Positions 7,885-16,229 of a stretch of DNA of 64,000 bases are shown here, in pieces. The stretch's first letter is position 1. Each line of letters opens with the position of its first letter. The position numbers were made by a program, and so were the translations under genes. The stretch lies in assembly GCF_029029525.1 (NCBI RefSeq), contig NZ_JAKJSC010000001.1, positions 620,001 to 684,000 of the forward strand, read 5' to 3'. Below the pieces are notes generated by a model. The model was not told where the DNA came from, made no database searches, and saw only the letters and a list, made by a program, of their open reading frames with translations. The stretch is from Labilibaculum sp. DW002 (GTDB lineage: Bacteria; Bacteroidota; Bacteroidia; Bacteroidales; Marinifilaceae).

Positions 7885-8745
7885 ATGGAAAAATTAATTG
7901 ATCTTGGTAAATATATAGAATACGGAATTAATAAACTGGAAGAGAACTTTTCTGGATTATGGAGTGCTATAGATGACATAATCTCGTGGACTGTTGATGG
8001 TATGAATGACGTATTTCTAGCCATTCCTTTTTATATCATTATTGCATCCGTAGCCTTGGCTGCTTATTATGCTAATGCTAGAAAAAGTGCTTTTAAAATA
8101 GAAGGATTAAAAAAAGGTGGTGGAATGACAGCATTTGTCATTTTTGGCTTATTTCTGATATTCGCAATGGGATATTGGGAAGAATCGATACAAACAACCA
8201 CCTTGGTTATTGTTTCAACCGTGATTGCTCTACTTTTTGGTATTCCACTGGGAATTGTGGCTTCCAGAAGCAAAACAGCAGATTTGATTATTAGACCCAT
8301 ACTTGATTTAATGCAAACCATGCCGGCCTTTGTTTATCTGATTCCGGCTATTTTCTTTTTTAGTGTGGGAAATACTCCTGGAGTTATTGCTACTGTAATT
8401 TTCTCACTCCCACCGGCAGTACGTTTAACATGTCTGGGAATTAATAATGTCCCTTCGGATGTGATCGAAGCAGGTCGAGCTTTTGGTGCAACAGAAAAAC
8501 AAATTTTGTTTAAAATTCAATTACCCTTAGCAATGCCGACTATTTTGGCCGGAATTAACCAGGTAATACTATTGGCTTTATCAATGGTGGTTATCGCTTC
8601 AATGGTAGGTGCTAAAGGACTTGGAAGTATTGTTTACCAAGGAATTCAGCAAAACGATGTTGCAAAAGGTTTTGAGTCTGGATTGGGTATTGTGATATTG
8701 GCCATTATTTTAGACAGAATAACACAAGCTATTGCAAAAAAATAA
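7885..8745 (+). CDS. proW: Glycine betaine/proline-type ABC transporter permease
   Basis: This 286-residue inner-membrane protein has six to seven hydrophobic helices and the binding-protein-dependent transport motif. The EAA-loop region reads DVIEAGRAFGATEKQILFKI, where the permease docks on its ATPase, followed by LPLAMPTILAGINQ. Length and order match ProW/OpuAB. It begins one base after the proV-like gene, and the binding lipoprotein follows 24 bases downstream, so the three are almost certainly one transcript. The N-terminal 45 residues form a soluble or amphipathic segment, as in proteobacterial ProW. Two permeases would be expected to pair with two ATPases. Confidence 0.92.
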   Translation: MEKLIDLGKYIEYGINKLEENFSGLWSAIDDIISWTVDGMNDVFLAIPFYIIIASVALAAYYANARKSAFKIEGLKKGGGMTAFVIFGLFLIFAMGYWEESIQTTTLVIVSTVIALLFGIPLGIVASRSKTADLIIRPILDLMQTMPAFVYLIPAIFFFSVGNTPGVIATVIFSLPPAVRLTCLGINNVPSDVIEAGRAFGATEKQILFKIQLPLAMPTILAGINQVILLALSMVVIASMVGAKGLGSIVYQGIQQNDVAKGFESGLGIVILAIILDRITQAIAKK

Positions 8746-8769
8746 TTATAATAATTTACAAATAAAATT

Positions 8770-9642
8770 ATGTTTAAATTAAGAAATTTAGGAATCTTAC
8801 TTGTAGCTGTAGTATTAACTGTTTCAGTTAGTTCATGCAACAACAGTGGGAAGAAAAAAGAAAAAAGTGAAGACAAAAAAGAAGTTAGCATCTTTTATCC
8901 AAATTGGAGTGAAGGAATTGCTTTCACTTATTTGGCAAAAGCAGCACTTGAAGCAAATGGTTATGCAGTAGAAATTACCAATCTAGCCCCTGGAATGATC
9001 TATGGCGAATTATCAAAAGATAATTCAAAAGGTGATGTATTTCTTGATGCGTGGCTTCCGAATACACACAAAGATTATTGGGCCGACTATGGTGATAAGC
9101 TAGTGAAATTGGGAGAATCGTTTAGCGAAGGTACAACTGGCTTGGTAGTTCCTGCGTATGTTACAATTAACTCTATTGAAGAGTTGAATGCGAATAAAGA
9201 TAAATTTGAAGGTAAAATTATTGGTATTGGTAGTGGTGCAGGTATTCATGCCAACACGCTTAAAGCAATAGACGAGTATAAACTTGATTTCGAACAAATC
9301 ACTTCAAGTGGACCTGCAATGGTTGCTAGTCTTGAGAAGGCAATCAAGCATAATGAGTGGGTTGCAGTAACTGGCTGGAAACCTCATTTCAAATGGACAA
9401 AAAATGACTTGAAATATTTAGAGGATCCTAAGGGAATTTATCCAAAGGATGCTTGCACAATCATTTCAAGAAGAGGATTTGAAAAAGACCAACCTGTGGC
9501 TGCTACTTTTTTCAAAAACTTTAAACTTGAAGAAGCGCAGTTATACGAATTAATGACTGCGATTAAAGAAAAGGGAGAAGAAACAGGAGCTACTGAATGG
9601 TATACAGCTAATAAAGTATTGGTTGATTCTTGGATGAAATAA
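8770..9642 (+). CDS. proX: Glycine betaine-type substrate-binding lipoprotein
   Basis: This 290-residue protein has a lipobox (SVSSC, Cys about 23), consistent with a lipid-anchored binding protein facing the periplasm. It belongs to the OpuAC/ProX class: the mature start VSIFYPNWSEGIAFTYLAKA, the central LDAWLPNTHKDYW and the later VAVTGWKPHFKWTK are typical. Tryptophans in these blocks (NW, AW, GWKPHFKW) probably form the aromatic cage that binds the quaternary ammonium group in this family. It completes the operon of ATPase, permease and binding protein and is followed by a strong terminator. Confidence 0.92.
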   Translation: MFKLRNLGILLVAVVLTVSVSSCNNSGKKKEKSEDKKEVSIFYPNWSEGIAFTYLAKAALEANGYAVEITNLAPGMIYGELSKDNSKGDVFLDAWLPNTHKDYWADYGDKLVKLGESFSEGTTGLVVPAYVTINSIEELNANKDKFEGKIIGIGSGAGIHANTLKAIDEYKLDFEQITSSGPAMVASLEKAIKHNEWVAVTGWKPHFKWTKNDLKYLEDPKGIYPKDACTIISRRGFEKDQPVAATFFKNFKLEEAQLYELMTAIKEKGEETGATEWYTANKVLVDSWMK

Positions 9643-9670
9643 TCTAGAAGCAGAAGCTTTATTAACTCAT

Positions 9671-9709
9671 AAAAAAAGAGATACAACTCCATGTTGTATC
9701 TCTTTTTTG
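9671..9709 (+). terminator. Intrinsic terminator after the osmoprotectant operon
   Basis: A perfect stem of about 15 bp (AAAAAGAGATACAAC / GTTGTATCTCTTTTT, loop TCCAT) carries A-rich and T-rich flanks. It could work in both directions and begins 28 bases after the proX-like stop. Confidence 0.9.
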
Positions 9710-9741
9710 TTTCCTCAAATTGTTATAGCATTTTTGACTTT

Positions 9742-9875
9742 AACCCCATTCTGTGGTCTTTCCCTTATCTACTATCACAGCCATTGGTTGCACCTACATT
9801 TATTCAGGTTCAATCACTTCGGGATTTCAAATGCAAAGCACAAAGTGCGGGCTAACCACGAAGTGGTTCAACAAA
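9742..9875 (+). repeat. Degenerate intergenic element, copy B
   Basis: The anchors are AACCCCATTC (9742-9751), AAAGCACAAA (9835-9844) and TGGTTCAACAAA (9864-9875), in the same order as at 4738-4917. The last part includes a small hairpin (AACCAC-GAA-GTGGTT). It fills the convergent gap between the proX-like gene and the leftward endonuclease-like gene. Short open frames across it look incidental. Confidence 0.45.
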
Positions 9876-9876
9876 C

Positions 9877-10713
9877 CTACAATTCCATCTCAACCAAAAC
9901 TGGCAAATGATCTGAAGGATACCTCTCCTCTACCTGATCATCAATAACCTTATATTCTTTTACCTTAGCATCTCCTTTACTGATAAAAATGTAATCAATA
10001 CGATCGGTAACAGTTTTATCATGTTTAAAGCCGTTAAAGGTTCCCTCAGCACCTGAAACACTTTCACCAGCTAAACCTTTAGAATCATCCATTTGCATGC
10101 TTAAATACAGAATTGGATCCGTTTCGGGCAACAGGTTTAAATCACCCATTAGCACACAAGGGTAATTCTCTGGATTATGCTCTGTAATCTTACTAAAGAT
10201 CAACTTAGAACTATTCAATCGAGCAATATTACCTACATGATCAAAATGAGCGTTAAAAACATAAAAGCGCTGTTTGGTTTCCTTATTCTCCAAAAGAAAA
10301 TAAGTACAAATTCGCTCTAAAGCTGCATCCCAACCAACTGATATTTCTTCTGGAGTTTTAGACAACCAAAAAGTCGATTGCTTAATAACATTGTACTTAG
10401 CTGTTTTGTAAAAAATAGCACAATATTCCCCTTTCTGTTTTCCATCATCACGTCCAACACCGATGTATGAATAGTTTGTCAATACACTATCCAACCAGGT
10501 AATCTGATCATTTAAACCTTCCTGTGTTCCAAATACATCAGGTTGATAATTTAGAATTAAATCAGCTACATTTTCTTTGCGCACTTCCCACCGATTTTCA
10601 CCATCATTTGGATTGTTGTAACGCAAATTGTAAGTCATGAATGTTTGTACCTGTTCCTTTGGACTGCAAGAGAATAGCACGATTGCCAGTAGGCAAAAGA
10701 TATAATTTTTCAT
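9877..10713 (-). CDS. Endonuclease/exonuclease/phosphatase-family lipoprotein
   Basis: This 278-residue lipoprotein (lipobox LFSC, Cys about 16) has the EEP fold. Signature positions are visible: the metal-binding Glu in TQEGL (about 65), NAHFDHVG, the GDLN block (MGDLNLLPETDPI) and the terminal SDHLPVLVEMEL. The fold hydrolyses phosphodiester or phosphomonoester bonds with Mg2+. In Bacteroidota such exported EEP proteins often accompany glycan loci and may act on phosphorylated or nucleotide-linked substrates; the substrate is unknown. The gene begins 35 bases after the GH92 gene and is probably co-transcribed with it. Confidence 0.85.
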   Translation of the reverse strand: MKNYIFCLLAIVLFSCSPKEQVQTFMTYNLRYNNPNDGENRWEVRKENVADLILNYQPDVFGTQEGLNDQITWLDSVLTNYSYIGVGRDDGKQKGEYCAIFYKTAKYNVIKQSTFWLSKTPEEISVGWDAALERICTYFLLENKETKQRFYVFNAHFDHVGNIARLNSSKLIFSKITEHNPENYPCVLMGDLNLLPETDPILYLSMQMDDSKGLAGESVSGAEGTFNGFKHDKTVTDRIDYIFISKGDAKVKEYKVIDDQVEERYPSDHLPVLVEMEL

Positions 10714-10748
10714 TGAATATTATTTAATTTTATACAACTGGCAGTAAG

Positions 10749-12935
10749 TTACTTATTAGCTCCCAAAACAAACTTCAATTCTCCACCATCCATAATTTGT
10801 TGGTGTGTAATTGTTAGCTGTTTGTGCTCCTTACCATTCAAATACATCTTTTGAATGTAATGATTTTCAGTCCCTTGATTTTCGGTTGATACCGTAAAAG
10901 TCTTTCCATTTTTCAAGTAAATTACCCCATTTTCAAGAGATGGTGAAGTAAGGTCATAAATGCCATTAGCGGGATTCGTTGGATACATACCCAAAGAAGA
11001 CATCACCAACCATGCTGACATTTGTCCACAATCTTCGTTACCACAGTATCCATCAGGTTTGTTTGTGTACTGAGAAGTCACAATTCTTCGAACCATTTCT
11101 TGTGTTTTTTCTGGTTGCCCGATATGATTGTAAAGGTACGCCACATGATGACTTGGCTCATTTCCGTGAGCATACTGACCAATCATACCTGTACTAAAAA
11201 TTGGAAGATCATCACTTGCCTCTGGGTAATAAGTGAACATTGAATCCAGCTTGGCTGTAAATTTCTCTTTCCCAACAGTTGCAATAAACTCAGGAATATC
11301 TTGTGGAACATACCAAAAATATTGCCAAGCATTACTTTCACAGAAGTAGTTAGTATACTCTTTCGCAACAAAATTTGTGACAAATTTCCCATGTTCGTCT
11401 TTCGGACGGAAGAAAGTAGATTTTGGATCGTATAAATTCTTCCAATTCTCTCCTCGCTTTAAAAAATATTGGTAATCCTCTTCTTTGTTTAATGCTTTTG
11501 CAAATTGCGCAATACACCAATCATCGTAAGCATATTCCAATGTTTTAGATACCGACCAATTTTCTCCTTCAGCATCGGTAGGTACAAAACCTAATTTCAT
11601 GTACTCATCGATTTCTCTGCCTTTTTCCATTGCAGATTCCTTACACGCACGAAATGCTTTCTCAGCATCCATTTCAATTCCTTTAAAATAAGCATCTACA
11701 ACAACAGGAACAGCGTGGTAACCAATCATCATATTGGTTTCATTTCCAGCCAAAGACCAAACTGGCAACAAGCCTGTTTCATCGTAATGGGCTAAAAATG
11801 ATTTGATAAAATCTTCTACTTTATCGGGACAAAGAATCGTATACAATGGGTGAGCTGTGCGGTAAGTATCCCACAAAGAAAATGTATCGTAACGATCAAA
11901 TCCTTCGGCTTTGTGATATTTCCCATCTGCTCCTTTGTGCATTCCATCCACATCGCTTAACAAAGATGGCGTAAGATACAGGTGATACAAATTGGTGTAG
12001 AATACTTCTTTCTGATATTCCGATCCACTTACTTCAATCTGTGAAAGCAATTCATTCCATTCTTGATCCGCTTTTTGCACTGTAGCATCAAAATTCCAAT
12101 CAGAAAGTTCGGCCTGCAAGTTCTTCTTTGCTCCATCAACCGAAGCGGAAGACATTGCTACTTTTACTAAAATTTGTTCCTTATCCTTCGTATTAAAATT
12201 AGCGATCATTTTTGTTTTAGGACCATTCACTTTCTTCTGATTCAAATTCAAATTGCCTTCGAATAAATCTACTTTGCTAAATGCTTTTGAAAACTGAGCT
12301 ACAAAATATACATGCTGATCTCTCGCCCATCCATTTGATTTTCGATATCCAGAAATGGTTGAATCATTTTCGATTGTAATTTCTGTTGCATACGGATTAT
12401 CCCAATTCATTTTGAAACCTAAATCCAAAATGATCTGTGACTTTTTATCTTCAGGAAAAGTATAGCGATGAAAACCAACACGCTTTGTTGTGGTTAATTC
12501 GGCAACAATGCCCGAACTCAACAAATCCACCTTGTAATATCCAGGTGTGGCTTCTTCTCTTTCGTGAGAAAATTTAGAATATGCACGAAAATCGTCATCT
12601 GGCGTAAGATTATCTGAAAAACGACTATTAGTAGGCATTAGCAACAGATCGTACATATCTCCCGCTCCGGTTCCACTTAAATGTGTGTGACTAAATCCTG
12701 CAATGGTAGAATCGGGCCAAAAATAGCCAGCTATACGATCCCATCCTGGCAAACCATTATCGGGACTCAACTGTACCATTCCAAATGGCAAAACTGCACC
12801 AGGATAGGTATTTCCAGGACCGTCTGTTCCTACAAAAGGGTTAACGTATTCTGTTACTTTTTTACTGTCTTTAGGCTGCGTTTCAGAGCACCCGAAAAGA
12901 GCAATCATTGCCCAACAAATGGCGAATAATCTCAT
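10749..12935 (-). CDS. GH92 family alpha-mannosidase lipoprotein
   Basis: This 728-residue protein begins with a lipoprotein signal (ALFGCSE, Cys about 16). The family GH92 hallmark follows immediately: VNPFVGTDGPGNTYPGAVLP with FGMVQLSPDNG. Later blocks such as HGNEPSHHVAYLYN and GNEDCGQMSAWLVMSSLGMYP are the usual C-terminal catalytic region of this Ca2+-dependent exo-mannosidase family. GH92 enzymes remove alpha-linked mannose, commonly 1,2-, 1,3- or 1,4-linked, from N-glycans or yeast mannan; linkage cannot be assigned here. Length is normal. It leads a two-gene operon with the EEP lipoprotein. A TATATTTG -7 box on the same strand lies at 13018-13025. Confidence 0.92.
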   Translation of the reverse strand: MRLFAICWAMIALFGCSETQPKDSKKVTEYVNPFVGTDGPGNTYPGAVLPFGMVQLSPDNGLPGWDRIAGYFWPDSTIAGFSHTHLSGTGAGDMYDLLLMPTNSRFSDNLTPDDDFRAYSKFSHEREEATPGYYKVDLLSSGIVAELTTTKRVGFHRYTFPEDKKSQIILDLGFKMNWDNPYATEITIENDSTISGYRKSNGWARDQHVYFVAQFSKAFSKVDLFEGNLNLNQKKVNGPKTKMIANFNTKDKEQILVKVAMSSASVDGAKKNLQAELSDWNFDATVQKADQEWNELLSQIEVSGSEYQKEVFYTNLYHLYLTPSLLSDVDGMHKGADGKYHKAEGFDRYDTFSLWDTYRTAHPLYTILCPDKVEDFIKSFLAHYDETGLLPVWSLAGNETNMMIGYHAVPVVVDAYFKGIEMDAEKAFRACKESAMEKGREIDEYMKLGFVPTDAEGENWSVSKTLEYAYDDWCIAQFAKALNKEEDYQYFLKRGENWKNLYDPKSTFFRPKDEHGKFVTNFVAKEYTNYFCESNAWQYFWYVPQDIPEFIATVGKEKFTAKLDSMFTYYPEASDDLPIFSTGMIGQYAHGNEPSHHVAYLYNHIGQPEKTQEMVRRIVTSQYTNKPDGYCGNEDCGQMSAWLVMSSLGMYPTNPANGIYDLTSPSLENGVIYLKNGKTFTVSTENQGTENHYIQKMYLNGKEHKQLTITHQQIMDGGELKFVLGANK

Positions 12936-13017
12936 AATCTTTTAATAATTTGAACTTCTAATGAATTAATAGCATCAGAAATAAAATTGAAAATGTGGCT
13001 TTTGGAGATTATGTGTG

Positions 13018-13025
13018 CAAATATA
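13018..13025 (-). promoter_or_regulatory. -7 box upstream of the GH92 operon
   Basis: The minus strand reads TATATTTG, an exact TAnnTTTG -7 element, 82 bases before the GH92 start codon. A -33 TTTG at optimal spacing is not seen; the nearest is about 26 bases upstream. Confidence 0.45.
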
Positions 13026-13069
13026 CAGAAAAGAAGCATTAAGATATCATGCAAAAGACAATCAAAAAC

Positions 13070-13100
13070 AAAAAAAGGATCGGCCCCCGCCGATCCTTTA
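13070..13100 (-). terminator. Intrinsic terminator of the xylose operon
   Basis: A perfect 11-bp stem (AAAGGATCGGC / GCCGATCCTTT) with a four-base loop is followed on the minus strand by T7-G-T5. It lies about 90 bases past the symporter stop, with an 8-bp inverted repeat (CCCTTATC / GATAAGGG) in between. Confidence 0.85.
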
Positions 13101-13190
13101 CATTATCCCTTATCTTAAATCAATAAAACCCACCAACTTATCTATTAACTGTCGATAAGGGATTAACTTTAACAATCACTAACTAAATAT

Positions 13191-14798
13191 TTATTTTTTC
13201 CACAAGCGTCCCATTTCTTCCAAAGTTTTTCCTTTGGTTTCAGGAACTACTTTCCAAACGAATATTGCTGATAATATTCCCATCGCACCATAAATCCAAT
13301 ATGAAAATCCATGATTAAACATACCTGTTAGCCATGAGTTATCATTCATCATTGGGAATGTCCATGATACAATCATATTTGCAATCCACTGAGCAGCAAC
13401 CGCTAAGGACATAGCACTACGAATTGAATTCGGAAAAATCTCCGAAAGTAGCACCCAAGTAACTGGTCCCCATGACATTGCAAAGAAAGCAACGTATCCT
13501 AACATAGCAAACAAGGCAACCAAACCTAATTGATTATAATAGAAGGCTGCACCTAATGCAAACATACAGATTCCCATTCCTACACCACCAATAATCATTA
13601 ATGGCTTACGACCAAATTTGTCTACTGTAAAAATGGCAAGTACGGTAAATATTAAATTTATTGCTCCAACAATTATTGTCTGATACAAAGCATCTCCTGT
13701 ACTACTCCCCAAGTTTCTAAAAATCTCAGCGGCATAATACAATACGACGTTAATACCAACAAATTGCTGAAAAACAGACAATAGAACTCCTATTGTTATA
13801 ATTAATCCTCCAAAAGTTAACCATGGAGCATTTTTTTCTTTTAATGACTCCTTGATATCAGCCATTAGCTGAGGAGCTTTAATTGTTCCTACTATTTTAT
13901 TCAATACACTTTCTGCTTCCTCTTCACGAGATTTCATGATTAAATATCGTGGCGATTCAGGAACAAAATATAACATGACTAAAAAGATAAATGCAGGGAT
14001 TGTCTCAGATGCAAACATATATCTCCATCCAATTTCATTCAACCAATTAGCATCACCATTTAAAGAAATGGTGTAATTCACAAAATAAACCACCAACATC
14101 CCAAATACAATTGCAAACTGATTAGCAGAAACTAATGTCCCACGGTATTTTGCGGGTGCAATTTCGGCGATGTACATCGGTGAAAGCATAGATGCAATAC
14201 CTACTCCAATACCACCTACAATACGATAAAAGATAAATGCGCTAATGGTACTTGCTCCGAAAAAGTTCATGATTTCGGGCATTGCAGAACCGACTGCTGA
14301 AATTGTAAATAGTACTGCAGCTAAAACCAATCCTCTTTTTCTTCCTAATCTCTGACTTACATAACCACAAATAGAACCTCCAATTACACAGCCAATTATA
14401 GCACTGGAAATTGTGAATCCATTAATCGAATTTAAGGTATTTTCGGTAAGTTCGTTTACGGATACCCAAAATTGAGTATACCAAATTACAATTCCTGCAA
14501 GAATTAGAATTGAACTGTAGATAATCCCCTTTTGTTTTCCATACATGCGAAACATGAAGCTAGAAATCAGTGAGGAAACCACTATAAAACAAATTGAAAT
14601 AATAATCTTGTATTCTCCTAAAACTTGCAATGCAAGTGCACTATCGGATTCTAATGGAGTAACAAAAAATACTTTTAGGGCTTCAGTAGCGCCACTAATT
14701 ACAGCAGTATCGTAACCAAACAGCAATCCCCCTAGTGTAGCCACTAAAGTAATTCCTATTATAAACAATGTACTGCCTTGTGTTTGGGTTTGAGTCAT
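13191..14798 (-). CDS. xylE: Xylose:H+ symporter, MFS sugar porter family
   Basis: This protein of about 535 residues has twelve predicted membrane helices and the sugar porter marks: GGLLFGYDTAVISGA in helix 1, RKRG and KYRGTLVSANQ in loops, PESPRYL after helix 6, GRKPL, and PETKGKTLEEM at the C-terminus. Its position after xylA supports xylose import driven by protons. An in-frame TTG 30 bases upstream (14826-14828) would start inside the loop of an RNA hairpin, so I choose the ATG at 14796-14798, giving MTQTQTQ. The sequence is longer than E. coli XylE by an extended loop around residues 100-130, seen in other Bacteroidota homologues. Confidence 0.88.
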   Translation of the reverse strand: MTQTQTQGSTLFIIGITLVATLGGLLFGYDTAVISGATEALKVFFVTPLESDSALALQVLGEYKIIISICFIVVSSLISSFMFRMYGKQKGIIYSSILILAGIVIWYTQFWVSVNELTENTLNSINGFTISSAIIGCVIGGSICGYVSQRLGRKRGLVLAAVLFTISAVGSAMPEIMNFFGASTISAFIFYRIVGGIGVGIASMLSPMYIAEIAPAKYRGTLVSANQFAIVFGMLVVYFVNYTISLNGDANWLNEIGWRYMFASETIPAFIFLVMLYFVPESPRYLIMKSREEEAESVLNKIVGTIKAPQLMADIKESLKEKNAPWLTFGGLIITIGVLLSVFQQFVGINVVLYYAAEIFRNLGSSTGDALYQTIIVGAINLIFTVLAIFTVDKFGRKPLMIIGGVGMGICMFALGAAFYYNQLGLVALFAMLGYVAFFAMSWGPVTWVLLSEIFPNSIRSAMSLAVAAQWIANMIVSWTFPMMNDNSWLTGMFNHGFSYWIYGAMGILSAIFVWKVVPETKGKTLEEMGRLWKK

Positions 14799-14814
14799 GG
14801 GTTTGGAGTTATAA

Positions 14815-14848
14815 TTAAACTCTCGCAAGTTTTCTCACGAGAGTTTAA
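14815..14848 (-). other. Intercistronic hairpin between xylA and the symporter gene
   Basis: A perfect 11-bp stem (TTAAACTCTCG / CGAGAGTTTAA) with a 12-base loop lies 10 bases after the xylA stop and ends 17 bases before the symporter ATG. It lacks a T-tract. It may stabilise the upstream xylA message or reduce symporter expression. Confidence 0.6.
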
Positions 14849-14857
14849 ATGTAGTTA

Positions 14858-16183
14858 TTAAATGTACCAGTTGATTAACTGCTCTAACATTTCTTGTTTT
14901 CCGCTTGTTGCAGTTGGTTCGCCAGCATCTTTAGCAATCTTTCTAAGATCTTCTAAAGAAAGGTCACCATTAGCAAATGCTTTACCATTTCCTGATTCGA
15001 AAGAAGCATAACGATCTTTCTTCAATTTCAAGTATGGTGATTCTGTTCTTACTCTATCAGCAATTACCAAAGCACGTGCAAATACATCCATTCCACCAAT
15101 GTGAGAGATAAAGATATCTTCCATATCAGTTGAGTTACGACGAATTCTCGCATCAAAATTGATACCTCCGTGAGTGAAACCACCATTCTCTAAAATTGGC
15201 AACATAGCAGCAACAGTCTCGTAAATGCTTGTTGGGAATTCATCCGTATCCCATCCATTTTGGTAATCACCTTTGTTTGCATCGATACTTCCCAACATGT
15301 TGTTATCAACAGCTGTTTGCAATTCGTGCTCAAATGTGTGACCAGCTAAAGTAGCATGGTTTACTTCAATATTCATTTTGAAATCATCAGCCAAACCATA
15401 TTTGTTCAAGAATCCCATTACGGTTGCTGTATCGAAATCGTATTGGTGCTTCATTGGCTCCATTGGCTTAGGCTCAATAAGGAAAGTTCCTTCAAAACCA
15501 TTCTTACGACCGTAATCACGAGCCATAGTCAGGAATTGTGCCATATGATCCAATTCTTGTTTCATGTCAGTATTGAAAAGAGACATATAACCTTCACGAC
15601 CTCCCCAGAATACATAACCAGTACCACCCAAAGCGATAGTAGCATCCAATGCATTTTTAACCTGAGTTCCAGCGTTGGCAACAACATTAAAATCAGGATT
15701 TGTTGAAGCTCCGTTCATGTAACGAGGATTCGAGAATGCATTTGCAGTACCCCACAACAACTTAACGCCTGAATCTGCTTGCTTTTGCTTTGCATAGTCA
15801 ACCATTGTAGTCAATCTCTTCTCAATCTCGAAAACAGATCCGTCTCCTACAACATCCGTATCGTGAAAACAGTAAAATGGTACGCCTAATTTTGTAATAA
15901 ATTCGAAGGCAGCATCCATTTTAGATTTTGCAGCATCAATTGCGTTAGCCTCAGTTCCCCATGGGAATTTCTGAGTTCCAGGTCCGAATGGATCTCCACC
16001 ATCTCCACAGAAGGTGTGCCAGTAAGCCACTGCAAAACGCAAGTGATCTTTCATTGTTTTACCTGCAACAACACGATTTTCATCGTACCATTTGTACGCT
16101 AATGGATTTTTTGATTCTGGTCCTTCGTAAGCAATCTTACCGATTCCAGGAAAATACTCTTGATCACCTTTTACAATAGTCAT
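14858..16183 (-). CDS. xylA: Xylose isomerase
   Basis: This 441-residue enzyme interconverts D-xylose and D-xylulose in the cytoplasm using two divalent metals. The class II family marks are present: [17 protein letters not shown] near residue 50, the catalytic [26 protein letters not shown] and [18 protein letters not shown], whose Glu, His and Asp residues bind metal. The length matches long-form (class II) xylose isomerases. It lies between xylulokinase, 46 bases upstream, and the symporter, in the order xylB-xylA-xylE. Of the genes in this operon it is the most confidently identified. Confidence 0.97.
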   Translation of the reverse strand: MTIVKGDQEYFPGIGKIAYEGPESKNPLAYKWYDENRVVAGKTMKDHLRFAVAYWHTFCGDGGDPFGPGTQKFPWGTEANAIDAAKSKMDAAFEFITKLGVPFYCFHDTDVVGDGSVFEIEKRLTTMVDYAKQKQADSGVKLLWGTANAFSNPRYMNGASTNPDFNVVANAGTQVKNALDATIALGGTGYVFWGGREGYMSLFNTDMKQELDHMAQFLTMARDYGRKNGFEGTFLIEPKPMEPMKHQYDFDTATVMGFLNKYGLADDFKMNIEVNHATLAGHTFEHELQTAVDNNMLGSIDANKGDYQNGWDTDEFPTSIYETVAAMLPILENGGFTHGGINFDARIRRNSTDMEDIFISHIGGMDVFARALVIADRVRTESPYLKLKKDRYASFESGNGKAFANGDLSLEDLRKIAKDAGEPTATSGKQEMLEQLINWYI

Positions 16184-16229
16184 GATGTTCTTCTTATTAA
16201 ATTATCGATTGTATAATAGCTATCTAACT

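Noticed and set aside
9707-9947. Overlapping short open frames between the proX-like and endonuclease-like genes
   Set aside because: They span the terminator edge and a degenerate repeat and reach into the end of the endonuclease gene; no start context or protein family supports them.
13107-13161. Second terminator in the xylose operon tail
   Set aside because: The 8-bp inverted repeat CCCTTATC/GATAAGGG has a loop of about 38 bases and no T-tract; the nearby hairpin at 13074-13099 is the proper terminator.
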